38,702 nt of DNA from an uncultured Eubacteriales bacterium (GTDB lineage: Bacteria; Bacillota; Clostridia; Oscillospirales; Acutalibacteraceae): NCBI GenBank assembly GCA_934444695.1, contig CAKSDF010000003.1:1-38702 (forward strand). Direction: 5' to 3'. A program made the position numbers and the translations under genes. The notes beneath the pieces were generated by a model. That model was given only the letters and a program-made list of their open reading frames with translations, made no database searches and was not told the DNA's origin. This document shows positions 33,634-38,702 of the stretch, in pieces; position 1 is the first letter of the stretch, and each line of letters starts with the position of its first letter.

Positions 33634-34058
33634 AACGGGTATATGTAAATGAAAAATGGTGTCTCGGATGTCATCTTTGCGAGTACAACTGTGCCTTTGC
33701 AAATTCCGGCGCCGACAGTATGGTTAAAGCCTTAAAAGACAAAGAAATTTTCCCGAGAATCAGGGTCGAGGGCGACGACAAGGTGACCTACGCCATATCC
33801 TGCCGCCACTGCACCGATCCCATGTGCGTTAAGAGCTGCATTTCGGGAGCTATTCATCTTGAGGACGGGGTCGTATGTATCGACAAGGACAAATGCGTCG
33901 GGTGCTTTACCTGCGTGCTTGTCTGTCCCTACGGAGCGGTAACGGTAGACGGCGATCACGCCGTTCAAAAATGCGAGCTTTGCACCAAAAACAGAGAAGG
34001 AAAGCCCGCCTGCGTTACCGGCTGTCCCAACAAAGCAATCGTTTTTGAAGAGAGGTGA
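33630..34058 (+). CDS. Four-cluster 4Fe-4S electron-transfer protein of the glutamate synthase complex
   Basis: The 142-residue protein has sixteen or so cysteines in four ferredoxin-type motifs (CLGCHLCEYNC, CRHCTDPMCVKSC, CVGCFTCVLVCP, CELCTKN...CVTGCP), the arrangement of HycB/DmsB-like Fe-S subunits. It overlaps the end of the FMN subunit by 4 nt (ATGA). It probably passes electrons between the FAD oxidoreductase encoded next and the ferredoxin domain of the synthase subunit. This role is inferred from context. Confidence 0.92.
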   Translation: MKRVYVNEKWCLGCHLCEYNCAFANSGADSMVKALKDKEIFPRIRVEGDDKVTYAISCRHCTDPMCVKSCISGAIHLEDGVVCIDKDKCVGCFTCVLVCPYGAVTVDGDHAVQKCELCTKNREGKPACVTGCPNKAIVFEER

Positions 34059-34063
34059 AGGGT

Positions 34064-35311
34064 ATGAGCAAATATGTTATCATCGGCAACGGCACCGCTG
34101 CCATCGGAACTGTCGAGGGTATACGTTCGGCCGACAAGGATGGAGAAATCACGGTTATTTCTCTTGAAAAGCATCACGTCTATTGCCGCCCGCTCATTTC
34201 ATACTATCTCGAGGGAAAGACCGATCTTAAACGCATTAAATACCGTCCCGACGATTTTTATGAAAAGCAGGGCTGCTCCGTTATTTACGGAGAGCGCGCC
34301 GAAAAGATAGACAGTGCCAAAAAGAACGTCACCCTATCAAACGGGCAGGTTATTTCTTACGATAAGCTGTGTGTCTGCACAGGTTCTTCCCCCTTTGTGC
34401 CTCCCTTTGAAGGACTCGACACGGTGGAAAACAAAAGCGGATTTATGACCCTCGATGATGCACTTTATATCGAAAAACAGGTTTCGAAGGAAAGCCGCGT
34501 GCTCATCGTCGGCGCGGGACTTATCGGTCTTAAATGTGCCGAGGGAATTTGCCAAAAGGCAAAATCGGTCACCGTTTGTGATCTTGCCCCGAGGGTACTT
34601 TCCAGCATTCTCGACGACAAATGCGCCGCCTTTATGCAGGAAAAATTAGAGCAGCACGGAATCGGCTTTTTGCTTGGCGACACGGCAATTAAATTCGACA
34701 AAAGCACCGCCTTTATGAAAAGCGGAAAGCAGGTGGAATTTGATCTGCTTGTGCTTGCGGTGGGCGTTCGTCCGAATACCGCCCTTGTCAAAGATGCGGG
34801 AGGCGCTGTCGGCAGAGGCATAACGGTGGATTCAAAATCGGCCACTTCCCTTCCCGACATTTACGCCGCAGGCGACTGCACAGAAGCCTCCGATATTTCC
34901 TCGGGTCAGACGAAAATTATGGCGCTGCTTCCCAACGCCTATATGCAGGGCAAAACGGCAGGCCTTAATATGGCGGGAAAGGATGAAAAATTCGACAATG
35001 CCATTCCCATGAACTCCATAGGATTTTTCGGACTGCACGCCATGACGGCCGGCAGCTATTTCGATGAATCAAGCGGTGGTGAAATGTTTGAAATTCCCAC
35101 CGAAAGCGGCATTAAACGCCTTTTTACAAAGGACGGATTTTTAACCGGGTTTATAATCATCGGAAGCAATGAACGAGCAGGCATTTACACCAATATGATA
35201 AGAAACCGTGTTCCTCTTTGCGAGGTGGATTTTGAAAGTATGAAAAAAAATCCGAATTTATTCGCTTTCGGCAAAGAATACTGTGGAAAAACTCTCGGAG
35301 GTGTGATATAA
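34064..35311 (+). CDS. FAD-dependent NAD(P)H oxidoreductase subunit (pyridine nucleotide-disulfide family)
   Basis: The 415-residue flavoprotein has the FAD Rossmann motif VIIGNGTAAIGTVEG at the N-terminus, a second nucleotide-binding motif VLIVGAGLIGLKCAEG in the middle, and the C-terminal FAD motif DIYAAGDCTEA. It most likely draws electrons from NAD(P)H and feeds them to the adjacent Fe-S protein for glutamate synthesis. The ATG at 34064 (GAGGTGAAGGGT upstream) is preferred over an in-frame GTG at 34055, because the Rossmann strand starts right after it. The gene is packed within the glutamate synthase operon. Confidence 0.93.
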   Translation: MSKYVIIGNGTAAIGTVEGIRSADKDGEITVISLEKHHVYCRPLISYYLEGKTDLKRIKYRPDDFYEKQGCSVIYGERAEKIDSAKKNVTLSNGQVISYDKLCVCTGSSPFVPPFEGLDTVENKSGFMTLDDALYIEKQVSKESRVLIVGAGLIGLKCAEGICQKAKSVTVCDLAPRVLSSILDDKCAAFMQEKLEQHGIGFLLGDTAIKFDKSTAFMKSGKQVEFDLLVLAVGVRPNTALVKDAGGAVGRGITVDSKSATSLPDIYAAGDCTEASDISSGQTKIMALLPNAYMQGKTAGLNMAGKDEKFDNAIPMNSIGFFGLHAMTAGSYFDESSGGEMFEIPTESGIKRLFTKDGFLTGFIIIGSNERAGIYTNMIRNRVPLCEVDFESMKKNPNLFAFGKEYCGKTLGGVI

Positions 35312-35312
35312 T

Positions 35313-36032
35313 ATGATGATAGATGCAAAAGACCTGGGATTTGCAGAGCTTAATCGGCAGATCCGCGAGGGAAAGGGCGATTGCCTTTTAAAAAACTGTA
35401 TCGGCCAAAGATTTATCGCCGCCGGAGTTTCCGAAAAAAAGCTGACCATTGAAGGCGTGCCCGGCAACGCTCTCGGAGCCTACCTTAACGGTGCCGAAAT
35501 AACCGTTTCTGGCAACGCTCAGGACGCTGTGGGAGACACCATGAACGAGGGAAAGATCGTTGTACACGGTCAGATCGGCGACGCTGCGGGATACGCCATG
35601 AGAGGCGGACGAATTTACATCAAAGGCAACGCCGGATACCGCGCCGGAATACATATGAAGGCATATAAAGACAAAAAGCCCATTATGGTCATCGGCGGTA
35701 GAGCGGGAAGCTTTCTCGGGGAATATCAGGCCGGCGGAATAATCATCGTTCTCGGCCTTAACACCGACGGAAAACCCATTGTCGGCAACTTCCCCTGCAC
35801 CGGAATGCACGGCGGAAAGATGTTTTTGCGCTCCTCGGCCGAAGGTATCGAATTTCCCCCGCAGGTATCGGTCAAAGAAGCGACTGACGACGATATAGAA
35901 GAAATAAGACCTATAATTGAGGATTTCTGCGCCGCCTTCGGTTTTGACAGCGGCAAGCTTTTATCCGACAAATTCACCGTAATTTCCCCCGACAGCAAAA
36001 ATCCTTATAAACAAATGTATGTGGCGAACTGA
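35313..36032 (+). CDS. Glutamate synthase GXGXG-domain subunit
   Basis: The 239-residue protein is a right-handed beta-helix of repeated G-x-G-x-G turns (VPGNALGAYLNGAEITVSGN, GDTMNEGKIVVHGQIGDAAG, GGRIYIKGNAGYRAGIHM). It corresponds to the C-terminal structural domain of large glutamate synthase and to the GXGXG domains of related complexes. It scaffolds the synthase/amidotransferase assembly. GGAGG lies upstream; two adjacent ATG codons (35313, 35316) are possible starts. It is the last glutamate synthase part before glnA. Confidence 0.94.
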   Translation: MMIDAKDLGFAELNRQIREGKGDCLLKNCIGQRFIAAGVSEKKLTIEGVPGNALGAYLNGAEITVSGNAQDAVGDTMNEGKIVVHGQIGDAAGYAMRGGRIYIKGNAGYRAGIHMKAYKDKKPIMVIGGRAGSFLGEYQAGGIIIVLGLNTDGKPIVGNFPCTGMHGGKMFLRSSAEGIEFPPQVSVKEATDDDIEEIRPIIEDFCAAFGFDSGKLLSDKFTVISPDSKNPYKQMYVAN

Positions 36033-36052
36033 GGAAAGGCAGGCACAACAAT

Positions 36053-37261
36053 ATGAGCTATACTCCAAACGAAGTTATGCAGTATGTAAGCGAAGAAGAC
36101 GTTAAATTTATAAGGCTGGCTTTTTGCGATGTTTTCGGCAAACAGAAAAACATTTCCGTAATGCCGGACGAGCTTAAAAGGGCCTTTGAATACGGCATTG
36201 CCATAGATGCATCATCGGTGGCGGGCTTCGGCGGAGAGGTTCATTCAGACCTGCTTCTTCATCCCGATCCAAACACCATCGCGGTACTCCCCTGGAGGCC
36301 CGAGCACGGCCGTGTGGTCAGGATGTTTTGCGACATTTCCCTTCCCGACGGACGCGACTTTGAAGCCGACGGGCGAAAGATTCTTGAAAATGCCGTTAAG
36401 GACGCCAAGGCTAAGGGAATAGAATTTTTCTTCGGCTCGGAAATGGAATTTTATCTTTTTAAAAGAGACGAACAGGGCGAGCCCACAAAGGAGCCCTACG
36501 ACAAGGCGGGATATATGGACATAGCCCCCGACGACAAGGGCGAAAATGTGAGAAGAGAAATATGCCTCACCCTTGAACAGATGGGCATAAAGCCCGAAAG
36601 CTCCCACCACGAGGAAGGCCCAGGTCAAAACGAGATAGATTTCAGAGAGTCATCCCCCATAACCGCCGCCGACCACGCCGTTACCTTCCGCGCAGTTGTT
36701 AACACCATTGCCGCAAGAAACGGTCTTTTCGCCGATTTTTCGCCAAAGCCCATTGCCGACAAGGCGGGGAACGGTATGCACATCAACATTTCGGCAAGGG
36801 AAAGCTCGGGGGTGGATGTGCTTCCCTTTGTTATCGCGGGAGTTATGAACCGCATACGGGACATAACGGTATTTTTAAATCCATGCGGGCAGTCTTTTGA
36901 GAGACTGGGCAAAAACAAGGCGCCGAAATATGTTTCCTGGTGCACCGAAAACCGTTCCCAGCTTATCAGAATCCCCGCCGCCGCAAAGGAATACCGCCGT
37001 GCCGAGCTTCGTTCCCCCGATCCTATGTGCAACCCTTATCTTGCCTTTGCGCTGATAATTTATGCGGGGCTTGAGGGAATCGAGCAAAAGGCCGAGCTTA
37101 TCGAGGCTGCGGATTTTAACATTTACAGCGCAAAGGAAGACGATGTTAAAGACCTTTTGCTTCTTCCGAAAAGCCTTGATGAAGCTAAGAAAATTGCCGC
37201 TTCAAGCGATTTTGTCAAGGCTCATCTGTCTAAAGAGCTTATAGAGTCTTATTGCGGCTGA
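36053..37261 (+). CDS. glnA: Glutamine synthetase type I, short form
   Basis: The 402-residue enzyme has standard GSI motifs: FGSEMEFYLF, SSHHEEGPGQNEIDFR, GNGMHINIS, NRSQLIRIPA and AELRSPDPMCNPYLAFAL. It is about 40 residues shorter than typical GSI-alpha enzymes (around 440), mainly at the C-terminal end, which lacks the adenylylation-type extension. It sits 21 nt after the GXGXG gene in the same operon, so glutamine and glutamate synthesis are produced together. The same region also encodes type III glutamine synthetase. An ANTAR regulator gene follows downstream. Confidence 0.95.
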   Translation: MSYTPNEVMQYVSEEDVKFIRLAFCDVFGKQKNISVMPDELKRAFEYGIAIDASSVAGFGGEVHSDLLLHPDPNTIAVLPWRPEHGRVVRMFCDISLPDGRDFEADGRKILENAVKDAKAKGIEFFFGSEMEFYLFKRDEQGEPTKEPYDKAGYMDIAPDDKGENVRREICLTLEQMGIKPESSHHEEGPGQNEIDFRESSPITAADHAVTFRAVVNTIAARNGLFADFSPKPIADKAGNGMHINISARESSGVDVLPFVIAGVMNRIRDITVFLNPCGQSFERLGKNKAPKYVSWCTENRSQLIRIPAAAKEYRRAELRSPDPMCNPYLAFALIIYAGLEGIEQKAELIEAADFNIYSAKEDDVKDLLLLPKSLDEAKKIAASSDFVKAHLSKELIESYCG

Positions 37262-37271
37262 TTGCGGCATC

Positions 37272-37390
37272 GAGGCATTGCGGTATTGAGGCATTGCGGT
37301 ATTGAGGCATTGCTGCATCATAGCATTATAGCATTGAGGCGTCGTGTCATTATGGCGCTGCAGCATTGCGATATCGTGACATTATAGCGT
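37272..37390. repeat. Degenerate tandem GAGGCATTGCGGTATT repeats
   Basis: Between glnA and the ANTAR gene a 16-bp unit GAGGCATTGCGGTATT occurs at 37272-37287 and 37288-37303. A third partial copy starts at 37304, and decaying GCATT-rich units continue to about 37390. No spacer-repeat CRISPR structure is present. It may be a slippage-prone spacer. No terminator is evident, so the ANTAR gene could be read from the operon promoter; two short hairpins (TGCAG/CTGCA and CCGCC/GGCGG) precede it. Confidence 0.7.
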
Positions 37391-37496
37391 GCAGCATTTC
37401 TGCAAAGTACCGTTGCGGCCGCTCGAAACCGCCGAGAAAGGCGGAATTTAACCCGATTGCGCTTTATATTTTCAAACAAAGAGAGGGGGAAGCACA

Positions 37497-38084
37497 ATGG
37501 AACTCAAAGAGCAAGTTTACAGCCTGCTCCTTGTTTCTGCGGCAGATAAATTCAATCGCAGCATTTCCGATCTGCTTCCCGAAAACATATATTACCCGGT
37601 CAAGACGGTGTCTGATATGGGCTCGGCCAAAAGAGAGCTGCTCGATCGAAGCTATGATATAGTCATAATCAACACCCCCCTGCCCGATGATTTCGGCACC
37701 CGCCTTGCCATAGACCTTTGCCAAAGCTCCTCTACCGGCGTGCTTCTTTTTGTCAAGGCCGAGCATTACCCCGATATCAACGCCAAGGTTATGCCATACG
37801 GCGTTTTGACACTCTCGAAACCAACATCGGCGCAGATGATTTTACAGACCCTCGTACTTCTTTGCGGAACGAGAGAGCGCCTTAAATTTATGGAAAAGAA
37901 GGCGGCCACATTAGAGGACAAAATGGAGGAAATCCGTATTGTCAACAGGGCAAAATGGCTGCTTATTTCCGAGCTTAAAATGAGCGAAAACGATGCCCAC
38001 AGATACATTGAAAAGCAGGCTATGGACCGATGTATAACAAGGCGGGCTATGGCCGAAAGCATAATCAGAACATACAAACAGTAG
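37497..38084 (+). CDS. ANTAR-domain RNA-binding antiterminator with pseudo-receiver (NitR-like)
   Basis: The 195-residue protein has a receiver-like domain (about 7-120), a short coiled coil (about 122-140) and a C-terminal ANTAR domain (about 140-193, IVNRAKWLLISELKMSENDA then HRYIEKQAMDR and RRAMAESII). In the receiver the phospho-acceptor position reads DIVIINTPLPDDFG: Asn59 replaces the expected Asp, and the acidic pair at the first strand is also missing, while SKP retains the conserved Lys. It should therefore not be controlled by ordinary phosphotransfer. ANTAR domains bind RNA hexaloop hairpins and prevent termination. A similar protein next to glnA in Clostridium saccharobutylicum was named NitR. 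The likely targets are the attenuators at gltB and glnN in this window. GAGAGGGGG precedes the ATG. Confidence 0.93.
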   Translation: MELKEQVYSLLLVSAADKFNRSISDLLPENIYYPVKTVSDMGSAKRELLDRSYDIVIINTPLPDDFGTRLAIDLCQSSSTGVLLFVKAEHYPDINAKVMPYGVLTLSKPTSAQMILQTLVLLCGTRERLKFMEKKAATLEDKMEEIRIVNRAKWLLISELKMSENDAHRYIEKQAMDRCITRRAMAESIIRTYKQ

Positions 38085-38089
38085 TTCTT

Positions 38090-38117
38090 TTCAAAAAATC
38101 CGCAGCAATTTTTTGAA
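38090..38117 (+). terminator. A/T-rich hairpin after the ANTAR gene
   Basis: TTCAAAAAAT (38090-38099) and ATTTTTTGAA (38108-38117) form a perfect 10-bp stem immediately after the ANTAR stop. It is A/T-rich and has no separate U-tract, so it is only a possible weak terminator. Confidence 0.4.
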
Positions 38118-38141
38118 ACATTAAGGCAACATAAAGAGATT

Positions 38142-38215
38142 ACGGCAATTGAATACAGCCATTAAAATACAGCAATTAAACATGGCAATTAAATACAGCA
38201 ATCAAAACATTACAG
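38142..38215. repeat. Degenerate TACAGCAATTAAA repeats before pyrG
   Basis: Imperfect units of the form ATACAGCAATTAAA occur four or five times across 38142-38215, upstream of the pyrG ribosome site. I see no clear promoter or the initiation G-tract used for pyrG attenuation in some Firmicutes. Confidence 0.6.
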
Positions 38216-38244
38216 CATATACACTGACAAAGGAGAGAAAACCT

Positions 38245-38702
38245 ATGACAAAGTACATTTTTGTAACCGGCGGAGTTGTCTCGGGACTGGGCAAAGGTAT
38301 AACCGCCGCTTCTCTCGGCCGACTTTTAAAGGCGAGAGGACTTAAAGTGGCAGCTCAGAAGCTTGACCCCTACATAAACGTTGATCCCGGCACAATGAGC
38401 CCATATCAGCACGGTGAAGTTTATGTCACCGAGGATGGAGCGGAAACCGACCTTGACCTCGGACATTACGAGCGCTTTATCGACGAGGATCTTAACCGTT
38501 TTTCCAATCTCACCACCGGAAAGGTGTACTGGAATGTGCTCAACAAGGAGCGCAGAGGTGAATATCTCGGTTCCACCGTTCAGGTAATTCCCCACATCAC
38601 CAACGAGATCAAAGAATTTGTCTACCGCGTAGGAAAGCAAACCGATGCAGACGTTGTTATCACCGAAATCGGCGGCACCATCGGAGACATCGAGTCTCAG
38701 CC
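38245..38702 (+). CDS. pyrG: CTP synthase (3' end outside window)
   Basis: PyrG converts UTP to CTP using glutamine and ATP. The 152 residues present cover the N-terminal synthetase domain, including VTGGVVSGLGKGITAASLGR (P-loop), KLDPYINVDPGTMSPYQHGE, VTEDGAETDLDLGHYERF, and EIGGTIGDIES at the window edge. GGAGAG precedes the ATG. The C-terminal glutaminase domain lies beyond the window. As a glutamine-consuming enzyme it fits the neighbourhood, but it is probably a separate unit. Confidence 0.98.
   Translation, partial: MTKYIFVTGGVVSGLGKGITAASLGRLLKARGLKVAAQKLDPYINVDPGTMSPYQHGEVYVTEDGAETDLDLGHYERFIDEDLNRFSNLTTGKVYWNVLNKERRGEYLGSTVQVIPHITNEIKEFVYRVGKQTDADVVITEIGGTIGDIESQ

Noticed and set aside
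37272..37390. Possible CRISPR array
   Set aside because: Units are contiguous and decaying, with no unique spacers and no cas genes.
38085..38244. pyrG attenuator or ANTAR hairpin before pyrG
   Set aside because: No initiation G-run, no A1/G4 hexaloop and no terminator with a U-tract could be identified.

Overview
The window comes from a low-to-mid GC anaerobic Clostridia genome. A gut or rumen Oscillospirales/Ruminococcaceae-like lineage is my best guess, based on strong GGAGG ribosome sites, TTGACA/TATAAT promoters, a dockerin-tagged secreted protein, a type III glutamine synthetase, an ammonium channel fused to PII, a split ferredoxin-type glutamate synthase and ferredoxin-tailed aldo/keto reductases. 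No phage, plasmid or CRISPR module is visible. The only mobile DNA I see is a pair of MITE-like repeats.

Layout. Positions 1-8.5 kb (minus strand) hold uvrB-uvrA, a DUF5685-type protein with a probable CTG start, a J-domain/TPR protein with a cysteine-rich tail, a small S-component-like membrane protein and a BaiN/HI0933-type flavoprotein cut by the window edge. From 8.7 to 11.1 kb there is a MITE copy and a secreted CAP-Ig-dockerin protein. From 11.2 to 13.1 kb lie the KDPG aldolase and a KDG-type sugar kinase. From 13.1 to 15.7 kb are an AlkD-like repair protein, a YolD-like protein and a Y-family polymerase that appears to start at a non-AUG codon. BrnQ (16-17.4 kb) sits behind a striking inverted repeat. 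From 17.6 to 23.5 kb there is an A/T-rich orphan gene, an operon of two Fe-S aldo/keto reductases plus an ECF-type S component, tRNA-Trp(CCA), a candidate small RNA, the second MITE copy in opposite orientation, and a Cys-motif protein.

The rest (24-38 kb) is a nitrogen-assimilation island. On the minus strand are asnB, behind an Asn-specific T-box and with a frameshift near its 3' end, the Amt-PII fusion, and type III glutamine synthetase. On the plus strand is one long operon: glutamate synthase glutaminase, FMN/ferredoxin, Fe-S, FAD oxidoreductase and GXGXG subunits, then type I glutamine synthetase. An ANTAR RNA-binding antiterminator and pyrG follow.

The most interesting system is regulatory. 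The glutamate synthase operon and type III glutamine synthetase both begin with a near-consensus promoter followed at once by a short hairpin with an A1/G4 hexaloop. The shared core is GC[AANGNN]GU. In each case the 3' arm of this hairpin is also the 5' arm of a strong intrinsic terminator. The glnN leader carries two such terminator/hexaloop modules in tandem. The ANTAR protein encoded beside glnA is the obvious candidate to bind these loops and prevent termination, and it has lost the receiver phospho-acceptor Asp. I infer a local antitermination circuit covering both ammonium-assimilation operons. It uses single hexaloop hairpins rather than the usual tandem pair.
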